Shown: positions 10,546 to 22,342 of the stretch, in pieces | How the letters are laid out: every line of letters begins with the position of its first letter | How positions within the stretch are numbered: position 1 is the first letter of the stretch | NCBI GenBank assembly: GCA_027604505.1 | Contig: JADIIX010000152.1 | Location: 1 to 47,707 of the forward strand | Direction of reading: 5' to 3' | Source: Gonapodya sp. JEL0774 | Lineage: Eukaryota > Monoblepharomycota > Monoblepharidomycetes > Monoblepharidales > Gonapodyaceae | Length of the DNA stretch: 47,707 nucleotides | The notes under the pieces: generated by a model | Seen by the model: the letters and a program-made list of their open reading frames with translations, nothing else | Database searches by the model: none | What the model was told of the DNA's origin: nothing | Translations under genes and position numbers: made by a program

Positions 10546-12623
10546 ATGGATCATCAATCATCGTACAGAGCGTCTCTTGACAGCTCGCCACCGTTGCTGG
10601 TTGCAAGCGGTCAACTGGCAGGCATCAACAACAAACGCCCGCGACGTTTGGCTGCACCCAACTCGCTTCTGGGATCCTGGATATGGCGATTCCTCGAAAT
10701 CACTGGGCTAACAGTCGTCACTTCAATCTCCCGCGATGCCGCCATTCTTTTGGTAACCCGATGCATGAGGTTGTTTGCCCACGGCTTGATTTCCGTCCCT
10801 CTGGGTCTGTATCTCCAAGAGTTGGGCTTTTCTGACCAGAAAATCGGACTTCTCCTCACACTCATTTTTGTGGTGAGTTTGTGCGATCCATCATCATGGA
10901 TGTGCCGTCAAATACGAGTTGAGTGTTGAGGGTTCGCTCATCACTACCACCAACGTCCCCTCACTGCACATAGGGTGATGCTCTCTTTTCTCTTTTCGTC
11001 ACCTATAATGCAGACCGGTTCGGCCGACGTCGAATCCTCGTTTTAGAGGTGATTATATTTCTCCGGCGTGGCCTAGGTGTGCACACCACATATCCAGATC
11101 CAAACAACTCGCCCATTCTTTCTCCCTAACAGACTTCCCTCATGATACTCGGTGGACTCGTCTACGCATGGGCACCATTTGAAGCTGACTATCGCTTTGC
11201 TGTGCTCGCGGCAGCTGGTGTCTTTGGTGCGTCCATTCTCTCTCATTGCATATCCATCTCCCTTCAACACTCTTTGCGCACACTCACGTGTTGTTTTATT
11301 TTCGTTTCTTGCTCCCACCGATCACACTTTCAGGCGTCTTAAACCCTCTCGGCATGGAAGCACTCGAACAAAGCGCTATCAGCGGCTGTGTTGAGCCCGC
11401 CCAACGCACCATGGTCTTCTCTTGGAGCCAGGCATTCGCCTACGTCTTCTCCGCCCTGGGCGCCGTCTCATCAGGTCTCATTACCAACGCCGTGGATTCA
11501 TCCGTTTCGAAACTCGACGGGTACCGCATCGTCATGGCAACCTACGCGGCTATTGGATTGGTTCTGGGACTCACATTCTGCACTCTCTCAAAGGAAGTTG
11601 AGGTTTTCGGTGACGACGAAAAGGATGCGAAGGCCACCACCACCAGCGCCGACCTGGAAGCTACCTCTTCGGATGCGCCCCCTTCTTATACCCCTACCGA
11701 ACCACTCTCCACCGAACCCCTTCCCCGCGAGCTCCGCCGCACCATCTTCCACCTGTGCCTTCTTTTCTCCATCGACGCCTTTGCTGGCTCCCTGGTCCGC
11801 GAGTCCATGCTCGCCCTGTGGTTCCACGAGCGATACGGAATGAGCTTGGGCACCTTGGCGCCGATATTGGGTGTTGCGCAGATCTTGGCGGGAGCGAGTA
11901 CGCTGCTTTCACCGCACTTTGCGTCGTGGTTGGGGTTGGTGAGGACAAGTGAGTGGTGCCGATTTTCTCGGGGGTCATGCGCCAGTTTCGCTCACTGGTC
12001 GGATGCCTATTGTTCCCTGCATCTAGTCGCATTCACGGATCTTCCCTCGAGCATCCTTGTCGCCCTCCTCCCCATGACCGTCCCCAACCTCTCCGCCACC
12101 ACAGCATTCCTGTTCATTCGCTCCTCCATCTCGGAAATGGTGCGCGAGCTTTCTTCATATTCTTGCCGAACGTTTCCCTCGTTTATCACTCACTCTACTT
12201 GACTTTTCACACATCCTTCTTCCCATGTCAGGACGTAGCCCCGCGCACAGCCTACGTCACGTCCATCGTGCCTCCGCAGTCTCGCACGGCCATCCTCGGT
12301 ATCACCAGCATCGTGCGCTCCCTCGCAAGGGCCATGGGACCCAGCGTGACTGGGTACCTGAGTACCAACGGAATGTTTGACACGGCCTTTATCTTGTGTG
12401 GAGGGTTGAAGATCGCGTACGGTGAGTAGAGACATCGCGAACCAAGGATCGCGCGTTCTGGTCGTCGCCTGACCATCACACCTCAAATTGCCTAGATGTG
12501 CTCCTCCTCTGGTCGTTCGACTCAGTAAAGCCACCTCAGGAAATCGTCCGGGTCTCTGCTGCCCCTGCCGCGGAGATTTCAGAGGAGCAGGCTGTGGACG
12601 AGCGGACGCCGTTGTTGGCGTGA
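10546..12623 (+). CDS. Major facilitator superfamily (MFS) transporter
   Basis: Twelve-helix-type secondary transporter of the plasma or organelle membrane; substrate unknown. Exons 10546-10872, 10974-11048, 11133-11226, 11334-11948, 12027-12139, 12232-12421 and 12496-12623 give 513 residues. The first half has FVGDALFSLFVTYNADRFGRRR, matching the MFS loop 2-3 signature (D-R-x-G-R-R). An acidic, Thr/Pro-rich central loop (about residues 255-300) separates the halves and contains PPSY at 281-284, a PPxY match. The second half has PRTAYVTSIVPPQSRTAILG and RAMGPSVTGYLS. The tail ends ERTPLLA, resembling dileucine-like ends seen in fungal MFS proteins. It is divergent from the P-type ATPase. Confidence 0.9.
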
Positions 12624-13297
12624 AGGGACTTGAAAAAATACGAATCCCTGGCCAGGGATGGACGTGCGGTTTCAGTCACTTTGTTGGATTTTTTGTTTGA
12701 TGCATGTGGTGGTGGTCCATAGTTGGGACCCTGGTAGGTCTGGGAGAGATGGTTGACGTGGCGGAAGAGTCATGTGGATCGTCATGTGCGTTCGGTGTGT
12801 TGTGTATTGTTCAATTCTCACGAGGGCTGGGTTCACAAGTGTGTTTGGATAATCAATGTCAATTGTAGAATATCTATTATATCAATGTCAAGAGTGTGAG
12901 TCATTATTACATGACAGTCTAATGTTGAGACAAGCCTCAATGCTGAATCCGAAATGCTGGAGGTGTGCATGAACGATGTCCGTTGACAGTAAAAAGAACA
13001 CCGGTACAGTGAGCACGTGGTACGTCTGGTTTGTGCTTTGATACGATTATGGAGGTCGAAGTTCTGCATGATCCCACTTCCGCCCTGTTGACTACTCAAT
13101 TCCGCATCCTGCGGCTGGCGCCTACCCTCCACCACCACATCCTCACGTCCGACCATTTCATCTCGCACACTCCTTGCGCACCGCGCGTCCCCATGAGCAC
13201 TCAAGATTCTAGAGTCAAAGGAATGGGAGGAGAAGGATTTGCAATACCCCGTTAAGCGCGATGCAGTACGCCCGCCGGTAGTAGATGTATTTAAAAC
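12624..13297. other. Intergenic region between converging MFS and BLOC1S2 genes
   Basis: 674 bp between two converging 3' ends, AT-rich from about 12800 to 12920. Only short open frames without recognisable features are present; nothing else supported. Confidence 0.5.
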
Positions 13298-13946
13298 CTA
13301 TCTGGACTTTTTAGCGTAGGCTTCTGCACGACAGGTTGGGGTGGTTTGAGACATCAGAACATGTGGTCCTTGCTTTCTTTCACATTGTAAGTGAGAACCC
13401 ACCAACATGTCGCGTGTAGTCCTCCAGGTCCTTTGCGACCTCTTCTAGGAAAGTGATTTCGGCGTCGAGGGCGGCGACGCGATCGAGGAGAGCGGGGAGG
13501 CGGGCGTCTGATTGAACAGATGGCCGTGTGAGTGTCGGATGACGCCATAGGCGCCCACAAAAACGAATCATCCAAAGTACCACGGGCGGCGCATGTGATC
13601 GCATGTACATTATATATAGGAGGGAAGATGGGTCCGGAGGAAATCACTCCAAAGGACACTCACATGATTGCTGCAACTGAGCAGTCTGCGCGATAAGTCC
13701 CTGGGCCTTTTCGGAAAACGCCACGCACTTGTCCTTGACTGAAATATTCATTGCCTCGAGCGTTCTGTAATCCTGGGTTGTTGAAGCCAATTCGGCATTG
13801 ATGTAACGAGATAAGGAAGCCGTAGCGGAGTCGAACGACGCGAGAGCGGCAGCACCGTCGATCCGGGAAGCGTGCAAAAGTCGTGTAGAAGCATCGGAAG
13901 ATGGATTGGCAGGCGAGGTAGCCGTTGGTGTGGTTGGTGTCGACAT
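13298..13946 (-). CDS. BLOC1S2: BLOC-1 subunit 2 (BLOS2) homologue
   Basis: Small coiled-coil subunit of BLOC-1 (also shared with BORC in animals), acting in endosome/lysosome-related trafficking. Exons (minus): 13946-13664, 13507-13403 and 13323-13298, giving 137 residues. The core pattern matches the family: YINAELASTTQDY, EAMN, then a heptad-rich stretch LPALLDRVAALDAEI and FLEEVAKDLEDYTRHVE, ending EAYAKKSR. The last exon is only 26 nt and completes the conserved end. The family is usually 95-145 residues. An in-frame ATG at 14021 would add 25 residues; the 13946 start was preferred because it gives a typical Ser/Thr/Pro-rich N-terminus and length. It is divergent from the unknown gene at 14322. 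Confidence 0.85.
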
Positions 13947-14321
13947 GATGATATTCGTCAGAACGTTTGGCAGTTTGCAACCACTTCGCACAAATTGAAA
14001 TCTGTCCTGCCCACTTTGCATGTACAGCGCATTCTATAAATATTGGAGAAGAGCAAACTACATTACTCCTGAAGGCGTCGCGTTCCGCCATCCGGGCGTT
14101 CTTTGGGCAATTTGAAGGCATTATTAGTAATCAGTTGTGGTTGCAGTTGGAAGTAAGTTACATGCACAGCGCACTCATTATTATATCAAAGCAACTACTG
14201 CAGAACGAGTACATGAAATTAATTAATTGCCGGTTTGGACGCTGTGGCCCCTCCACCACAATCATTGTGTTTACCGTGATCCCGTTTGTCCCGAACGTTC
14301 TTTGCTTGTTCCACTCCGGCC
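13947..14321. promoter_or_regulatory. Bidirectional upstream region of BLOC1S2 and the unknown gene
   Basis: 375 bp between divergent starts. A TATAAATA match lies at about 14036-14043, 90 bp upstream of the BLOC1S2 start and 280 bp upstream of the plus-strand start; which promoter it serves cannot be told. An AT-rich block (TTAATTAATT) follows at about 14218. Confidence 0.4.
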
Positions 14322-16647
14322 ATGTCACCGCCCACAGACGCGCCCGCCCGCAAGGCTGAATATGGAATCGTGTTCCCTGTTCAGCCTGGAACTCCAACTC
14401 CCAAAAATGGCGCTCCACGATCGTCCACTTGGGCAAACCAAGAGGTTTTAGCCAAGGCAGTCGAGAATCACGATGCACCACTAGCCGCACAGATTAGAAA
14501 GGAAAAGAACTGGAGGAAGAATTACAAGGGATACTATGTCCGAATGGTAGACCTTTCACTCAAGAGTCCAGAAACGGTACGGACTTGACATTGTCTTGGT
14601 TTGTTTGACATTTACTCGGTTTTGAGTCAGGAGAGACGAACGATCGCAAAAGAATATGTACATATATGGTCACTCAGTGGACAATGTTGCTCATTCCCAG
14701 TGTGACTGGACATGAATTCGGATGTGTGATGTCGGCCTGTGTCGGGCACCTCGACGCCGCACATGCGAAAGTCAAGGCGGGATTTCTCGAGTATTCAAAG
14801 GTCGTCGATTTGTTTTATTCTCAACTAAAATTATAACATCTTTTCCATCTCTTTTCGAATGCTCCCAATGTTGTCTCTCCCCAGGCACTCTCTATCGCCC
14901 GTTCCGCCCTCACCTTCTGCCACTCCTCATTCCAATACCTTCGCCCTAACCAATCGCCCGTCTCAATCCAAGAAGCTTTCTCTCAACCTTGCTCCCACTC
15001 GTTTGAGACTCGGACTATTACTGGAAAGGGCACCAGGGAGGAACAGTACACGATTCCGTATGGAGGGAGAAATTTGAAGGGTGAGGAGTTGTTGAAGGCA
15101 TTGGATGCGTGGGTCGAGAAGGGAACAATCGAGGTGAGCAGTCCCCAATAATGTCACTCAGCTCACTACACAAACAACCCCTCCATTCTTGACTCAACGC
15201 ACGAATTTTTCATGAAACCTGCAATAAGCCCGATGCTCGGACCGCCGTCGCCCGCGTTGTTGCAAACACCAACGGGTTCCTCGATCTCTCCAAAAGCTCC
15301 TTTACTTTCGTCCTCTTTGGTGCGGGCGCGGCTATGGGTAGTCTTGCTGAGCTCTTGGCACTTGGTGCCAGAGTTGTGGCGGTGGATGTGGATGTGGAGA
15401 GAGTGTGGAAGAAGATTGCCGGATTGGTGGAGGTGAGTTTTCAACAGTTCCGAGTTTTGTTGAGTGGTGGAAAGGTTCCCCTCATCCGATGCTCGCAAAT
15501 CTGACCCCTTGTCCAGTCCAGTGCTGGCACCGTTATATTCCCTGTCCGCCGCACTTCCGCCCCCTCCTGGAAAGCGCATGGCTGGTCCGCAGGTTCTTTC
15601 GAAGGCGCCGGTTGCAACCTCATCACCGAAGGTCCTGAAATCAAGGAATGGCTCCTTTCCGTCCTCCCCCGTGACTCAAGTCCGGTGCTCTGCAACTACG
15701 CGTACCTCGACGGGCCGGCGCACGTGCGAGTCTCGCTGGCCATGGACGCCATATGTACTGCGGTGGCGCTCGCTCGACCAAACACCACATTGGCGTACCT
15801 GTGCACTCCCACTGACTGCCATGTGATACCACGTGATGCTATGCGCCAGGCGCAAAGGAATTGGGATGAGCTGTGGATGTCGTGGGCGGTTGGCCAGGCG
15901 GGCAAGGTGTTTGGGAAAATTCAGGTGAATGTGAGGGATTTGGTAAAAAGTGATGCCGGAGATGAATTTGCGGTGGTGGATTCGATCATGACGAGACAAG
16001 GTAAGGTGGCCCGTTTCAATCGTGCTGGCAAGCCGCGAGCTATCCTGACCTGAGTTTCGCCCTTTAAGGTCCCAATTACGCCTTTGCCAAACGCATCCAA
16101 CACTGGCGAGCCATAGTTGCTCGCCACGATTGGGGTATTCGCGTGTCCTCCAACGTCGCGCCCATGACGCGTGAGTCACTTCATCAATGTTGTGGGAACG
16201 ATTCGAAGATGGTCTCGACTGATGATGCTCCTTTTAATATTTGACCAAAAAAGGAACATTCAGTGTGACACATAACTTGTTGTTTCGATTTGCATACGGT
16301 GGTGCACACCACTTCGTGCCGGTCGGTGAGTATCACATTCTCCACCAAATGCTCATGTGCAGCTCTAACCAGTACCCGTTCTCTCACGCGCATAAGAAAT
16401 TTTCGAGCCATCCACCTCCACATCTCTCATGTGTGCACTCCTGCTCAACGACCTCCTCCCAGGCTCCGCAGCTCAGCCGTGGTTTCCTTTGCGCAACCCA
16501 CTCGAGCTCATGACACAGACAGCGGCGCACGGTGGCGTGTGGAGAGCATCGGTGGCCGTTGATAGTGTCGGTGAATACGCTGCGGTCATGTATCTATCTG
16601 ACCCGAGGAATTGGGTTGGGGAGCTGAAGCGGGCAGCCAAGCTTTGA
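14322..16647 (+). CDS. Conserved-looking protein of unknown function with Rossmann-like glycine motif
   Basis: I do not recognise a named family. Exons 14322-14576, 14678-14800, 14885-15133, 15229-15432, 15517-16000, 16069-16170, 16254-16325 and 16463-16647 give 557 residues in a continuous frame. The second acceptor (14677) was chosen over one at 14700 because only it keeps the frame. Visible features: a basic, helix-prone N-terminus, VTGHEFGCVMSACVGHLDAA, then FTFVLFGAGAAMGSLAELLA (about residues 234-249) running into ARVVAVDVD. That is the beta-Gly-rich loop-alpha-beta-Asp pattern of a nucleotide- or SAM-binding Rossmann fold. Further on are NYAYLDGPAHVRVSLAMDA, a probable helix rich in Trp, QGPNYAFAKRIQHWRA and SVTHNLLFRFAYGGAHHF. 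No signal peptide or clear membrane span. The donor at 14801 (GTCGTC) is atypical. A dehydrogenase- or transferase-like enzyme is possible but unproven. Confidence 0.8.
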
Positions 16648-16813
16648 GTGAACTTCTCTATGTATACTCCACAGGGCAAGAAAAATTTAATACAATATAG
16701 CCCACTAATTTCATTGGTACAACAGACATTTTCGGGCAAAGATAAGTAAGGTTAGCTAAGGAATCAAAACAACGTCCACACTCGGTACCCAGAAGTCCTT
16801 TTCCGTCGATCAC

Positions 16814-18622
16814 CTACAGCACTGACATCTTACCGGGCTCCCCATTGCTCTCCAGGAGCGGAGCACGGCTAGGCGGAACGTGAATCTTGGCCCGCGTCTT
16901 CTCGTAGATTTTCCTACCAACTTTGACGTTGAGTCCCCACACATAGCCCACAATGACAATTAAAAGGCACCCAACGAGCCAGCCCGTTACCGCAAGTGCA
17001 TCACGGAGAAGAAGGTGTGACTGGGAGCCGAAGTAGATCGCGCGGGCGCCGTGGACTGCGTAGTAACTGGGCAGGCCGTAACCGAGTCGGAAGAAGCGGT
17101 GCGAGACTGTGATAACGATAATGGAAGACGACGTGCACAGTGAAAGGTAGAGGAAAAATGTCGCCAGCTAATCAATGAGGAGATTGGAGAGTGAGCATGT
17201 CGACCTCGCGCTTTCACAACGGAACGACACAGGAGCTCACCGCCTGCCCCATCATCCGCCCCAACAACATATAGAACATGCTCACAAACGCGAGCTGTTG
17301 CATTCCAACGAGCATCCACCATGCCCATGCTGACAGGAGTGACCCCTGCGAATCCGGCAAGCACCACGGAACGATCGCCACCACGGTGACCTGGCAGATC
17401 ATGTAGATGAAAGCAGAGACCAGGCGGCCAACGCCTTGGCGAATTGGGTGGTGTGGATCGTGGATACGACTCGTCATCGTGATCGTTAAAATTGCGGCCA
17501 CGTACTGGATGCACAACAAAAACGTAAGGTTCCTTCAATACCACTGCGTCGAAACTCCCAAGAAAAGGTTGATCTCACCAGCACGACAAAGGCAATAAAC
17601 GAATGGAGGTTCTGGGCGGATTTGTTCACAGGGTGCAAATCATTGTTGATCAAGTTCACGGGCCCTTGAATCCAGAAGGACGAGGCAGCCGGCGTTTTTC
17701 CAGTCAATTGAGTTGCTTGAGACGCAAGTGAGACACCAACTGACGCCCGGTAGGATCGGAAGAAAGTGACAAATGCTTGGTAAAAGCTTGTTTCGGAGGT
17801 GTAGTGTTTGGCTGTATGTGTGTCGTGTCAAGGTTTTGAGCAGCGCAATCACGAGCTCAGATCAAGTTTCAGCGAATCACACACCCGAATCATGCATGAG
17901 CTCGATTGATGCCGGTTGAGATCCGTTCACCCCCAATAAGCCCGCCACGAGAGATCTGGCATAGGTTTCGTCGATCCAAATCACACTCCAGACGCGTTCC
18001 CCTTCATCAGCTGTCTTTAATGCTACGTCCCGGGTAGTGATGTCAGTAAGATATTCCAGACCAAAGCGTCCTGCCAGAAAGCCCGCAAGAGGTTGCAGGA
18101 AGGTGGAATTTATGAGGGCGGCTGGTGGAGGCAACGCTGCTTGAACAGCCGCGGGGAAAATGGAGTAGTCAAGCTGCGGATTCGAAAACAATCTCAGCAT
18201 AAGCAACGACCTGGAATTGAATGTCCGAAGAAACTTCTCCCGTTACCTGAGGAGCAATAGCAACGCCGTACGTAATTTGGGTGGTGTCGATGTTCCAAGC
18301 CGAGCCGACATAGAGCCAAATGAAGGTGGCAGCAAGTCCAGTGACCAAAATGCCGTTGAAAACGACTTGAGCGAGGAATTTCCCCCAATTGTGGTCTGCA
18401 GCGATTATCGGTGGTGGACCAACTTCCAACTTGATGGGGTGATTCAGTAAACCGGCAAATGAAATCAACGGATTCAACACCTGTGAGTTCGGAGTGATTG
18501 AGGTCACTCACCATCTCTTCATCGGCGATTTCCAAATAAGCGCCTTCGGGCTCCCCTTCCCGCTGTTGCGCGCGCTGATGCGCGGCCCCTTCGAGTTTTT
18601 GCAGTCTGTGTATGTCCGTCAT
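16814..18622 (-). CDS. SNG1/DUF3533-family membrane protein, copy A
   Basis: Polytopic membrane protein of the family that includes yeast Sng1 (nitrosoguanidine resistance, membrane asymmetry and drug tolerance); molecular role poorly defined. Exons (minus): 18622-18512, 18429-18247, 18173-17885, 17811-17579, 17504-17241 and 17167-16814, giving 477 residues. A short cytosolic N-terminus leads to one membrane span (near LAATFIWLYVGSAWN). A large extracytosolic domain follows, with ITYGVAIAPQ, LPPPAALINSTFLQPL, VIWIDETYARSL and FWIQGPVNLI. A C-terminal block of hydrophobic helices contains IYMICQVTVVAIVPWCLP and FYMLLGRMMGQA. The tail is charged. All five introns lie at the same positions as in copy B at 19574-21456. 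Confidence 0.9.
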
Positions 18623-19573
18623 TTCGATGCCGGATGTTCAGGTGGGATAAAGGTTTGTTGTTGTTCTTGCTCGATTGAATAAAGCCTTGATGCGGTGGAA
18701 TCGTTTTGCTTCGGTTGAAGGGTTTATATAGAAAGAAGAGCGTGCTTTCCGATATTGGAACAGAAAAACGATGATCAGGTAGCGGGGCTGAGGACACAAA
18801 CATTGGATGTGGGTGGGGTGAACCTCCGATATGATGAACTCAGAAATTCGATTTGCACTCGGCTCCCGCAACCCCAACACCAGACAGGAACTGGGACCAT
18901 CTAATCCACATTTATTCATGTTCCACCACATTTATGGTGTTCTTTGGCTTGGAAAAATAGTTCAGCGCGCCACATGTGTACATATGCTGCCCACCCCTCA
19001 GTCCGGCATTTCGGCGGGGGCGGTGCAGCATCCACGGCCAAACATGCAACTCAAACTGTTCCAGGTCTGTTCTCGCACTCACCCCAGTCATCCATTTAAT
19101 ATTAGTTTTGCTGCGTTCCCGTTAGTATATGGACCACACAAGATACACTCAAGTAGTCCTGCCACCAGAAACGCTTCGAAGGGATTCCCCTGTTCAGTCG
19201 CACCGTCCAGTGTCTCACCCCACACCCCCCACACCGAAGCCCTTCTTCTTCACACGTGTTCTACATTTCATGAACATTAATCTTTTTGCCCACCCTCCTG
19301 CCTGTGAGTTCCCTCGGCGCTCCCTCAGGGGCGTCTCTAGAAGGCCGGGGAATTATGCTTCAAGAAAACTGCTCGTACCCGCTGCTCTATTTTCTACAAG
19401 TCTATGTAGAGTGGTGTTTTGTACATGGCTTCGTGGAATGGGACTCACAATACAATCTATGATACATAATTCAGTAGCGACTCCGTCTCTCACCTATATG
19501 AGCAGGTTCTAGCAGGAAAAATTGTGCACAAAAAGGCCAGTACAACAAGGTCCTTCGATGGAAAGACTCCGTC
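18623..19573. other. Intergenic region between tandem SNG1-like genes
   Basis: 951 bp holding the promoter of copy A and the 3' flank of copy B. A 149-codon plus-strand open frame (18831-19280) has no recognisable domain and was not called. No repeat or RNA gene seen. Confidence 0.5.
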
Positions 19574-21456
19574 TTAAGCCTTCTCCAGGTCTGGTCCATC
19601 TTCCGCCAATCTCCCGTTACTTTCTCCTGACCCTCCTTTTACCGCGTCGTGTCCACGCTTTGGTGGAATTACAATCTTTGCTCTCGACTTCTCGTAGATT
19701 TTTTGGCCAATCCTGACATTGAGACCACGTGCATAACCCACTCCAACAACCAAAGCACACCCAACCAGCCACGCCATCACGACGAGTCCGTCGCGGTACA
19801 AAAGGTGTGTCTGCGATCCAAAGTAGATGGCACGTGCACCGTGCACGGCGTAGAAGCTGGGGAGACCGTAGCCGAGTCGGAAGAACCGGGGCGAGATGAT
19901 GAGGGCAACAATGGACGAGGAGGTGCAGAGCGATAGGTAAAGGAAGAACGTGGCGAACTTGAAGATCAGGAAAAAGAAACAGTGGTGAGTGAGTGCATCT
20001 CCTCGCGCCAAGATCGATCCAGCAAGCAAGCAACTCACGGCCTGCCCCATCATCCGGCCCAACAACATATAGAACATGCTCACAAATGCGAGTTGCTGCA
20101 TTCCGACAAGAAGCCACCACGCCCATGCGGCCGCCAAGGACCCCTGTGCGTCGGGGAGGCACCACGGCACGACCGCGACGACCGTGACTTGGCAGATCAT
20201 GTAGACGAAAGATGCAGCGAGACGGATCAGGCCTTGGCGGATTGGGTGGTATGGGTCGTGAATGCGGCTCGTCATGGTGATTGTGAGAATCGCGGCGACG
20301 TACTGGTGTCGGTCGGATACGAGTGGTGAAAATTTCTCGTCAATCCAGAGGGCGCAGGTATTTTTGAGCTCAGAGCTACACTCACGAGCACAACAAAGGT
20401 AATGAACGAATGAAGGCTCTGGGCGGATTTAGTCACGGGGTGCAAATCGTTGCTGACCAAGTTCACAGGCCCTTGAATCCAGTAGGTCGTGGCAGCCGGA
20501 AGTTTTCCAGTTAGTTGTGCGGCTTGAGATGCGAGTGAGACTCCGACCGAGGCACGGTAGGATCGGAAAAAGGCGAGGAAGGCTTGGTAAAAGCTTGTTT
20601 CGGATGTGTAGTGTTTGGCTACCGATTGAGGTGGGATTATGAGTACTGCCATCCCCGAGTCGACCAGATTTTACCGCGTACCACCAACCTGAATCATGCA
20701 TAAGCTCAATTAAAGCCGGTTGCGACCCGTTCACCCCTAACAAGCCCGCTGCAATGGATCTGGAATAGTTCTCGTCGATCCAAATGACGCTCCACACCCT
20801 GTCCCCTTCGTCCGCCGTTTGCACCGCGGCATCTCGTGAAGTGATGTCACCGAGGTATTCCAGGCCAAAGCGTCCTGCCATGAAGCCAGCGAGAGGTTGG
20901 AGGAACGTGGAGTTGATGAGGGCGGCTGGTGGAGGGAGCGCGGCTTGTGCGGACGCTGGGAAGACAGAGTAGTCGAGCTGCGGATACGAAGAGAGTTTCA
21001 GGTGTGAGCGATGGTTCCCGTACACAGAGAAAGTGCCAAAGAGAAATAACGCTTGTTTTCAATTATACCTGAGGAGCAATCGCCACCCCATATGTAACCT
21101 GGGTGGTATCTACATTCCATGCCGCGCCCACATACAGCCAAATGAAAGTAGCGGCGAGAAGTACCACAACGAACCCGTTGGCAAGGACTTTAATGAGGAA
21201 CTGCCGCCAGTGTGTGCGAAGTAACGTGATGGGCGCGTGAGCGACTTCCAACTGGTTCAGGCGATCGAGCAAACGCGATAGTAACGTCAGTGGATCGATA
21301 GTCATGAACGAAGCCAGTTTGTTTGAACCAGCATCTCACAATTTCATCATCTGCGACGTCCAAGAACACGCCTGCCCCACCATCCACCACTGCAACCGTA
21401 TTTGGTTCCGTTTCTGGGCTGGTCCCTTCCAGTGTTGTTTTCTGATTATCCGACAT
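19574..21456 (-). CDS. SNG1/DUF3533-family membrane protein, copy B
   Basis: Paralogue of copy A with the same architecture: N-terminal membrane span, large extracytosolic domain, C-terminal helix block. Exons (minus): 21456-21340, 21251-21069, 20977-20689, 20618-20386, 20302-20039 and 19957-19574, giving 489 residues. Shared landmarks are VTYGVAIAPQ, LPPPAALINSTFLQPLAGF, VIWIDENYSRSIAAGLLGVN, YWIQGPVNLVSNDLHPV and FYMLLGRMMGQA. The four internal exons are 183, 289, 233 and 264 nt in both copies; only the first and last exons differ, where the cytosolic tails diverge. The start at 21456 is the first ATG in frame; the upstream frame opens without one. It is divergent from the bZIP gene across 886 bp. 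Confidence 0.9.
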
Positions 21457-22342
21457 TTCAGTGACCCTGTTATGAAGCGAGATGGCAGCTTTTATGATGA
21501 ACAACGGGTGGTCGGTTGAAATCGGGTGATTTTCTGGGGACCGCCAAGACGCGAAGTGCCAGCCCTGACTCAATCAGCTGATTTCATAGTGTACATATGT
21601 AACGGTTTGTTCGTCCTTTCCAAAACCTTCTCCCATATTTAACAGCCCCCCGCAGGAGCAGTCATTGCCCTTTTCTCGTCTCTTATTATCTTGTCGTTCT
21701 AATACTTTGAACTAGAGCAACCTCCAATTGCCGCTCCAAATTCCCATCCGTATTTCATTCAACTTATCAAGCTTGAACATTATCGGAGCATACATAAAAG
21801 ATGTTTAATACGACAGTATGGCGACATGAGAGAGCTCAGCGAATTGCGGGGTCACGGGCGGAATCGGGAATTCTTCGGGCTTGACGGCTGAACCCGAATC
21901 AAATCGTATGCGGTACAAGACATGTGACCGACCATTGCAGCTCATTATTCTCATATATCACTCGCTAACAACGCTCAGTCTAGCCACCTGCAATCATTCA
22001 TATGTATATCGAAGCGTAGTACCTTTGGAGAATCCCATACCTTGGTCCAACATCCTTGGCGGTTCTTCATTTGATAGCAATGTTATTGGTACCCCTTCTG
22101 CTGCTCCTTCCCCCACTACGTATAGTGTCTCTTATGACCTTTCACGTGTAACTGTCTTGTCACAATGTGTATTCTTCCTTCTCCTTGGCTCATCAGTTGA
22201 TACACAGTTGATCCGAACTATGTGCGGTACATGTGTGTCCCCCGTGCCACAGTGAAATGCGAGGCCAACCATTTCGAAACCACCACGTAAGACAAGTAAC
22301 GATTCCTGAGAACTCACAGACGCTTTCGCGGAGTGACTTGAA
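21457..22342. promoter_or_regulatory. Long divergent upstream region of SNG1-like copy B and bZIP gene
   Basis: 886 bp, among the longer intergenic regions here, between the start of SNG1-like copy B (minus) and the bZIP start (plus). It has AT-rich stretches around 21690-21810. A 124-codon open frame (21881-22255) has no recognisable features and was not called. I did not find a clear Yap-type TTACTAA or TGACTCA site by eye. Confidence 0.4.

Noticed and set aside
18831-19280. 149-codon plus-strand open frame between the SNG1-like genes
   Set aside because: No domain, biased His/Pro/Ser composition and no splice-supported extension; treated as intergenic.
21881-22255. 124-codon plus-strand open frame upstream of the bZIP gene
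   Set aside because: Does not open with a clear gene context, shows no family motif and ends before the real bZIP start at 22343.
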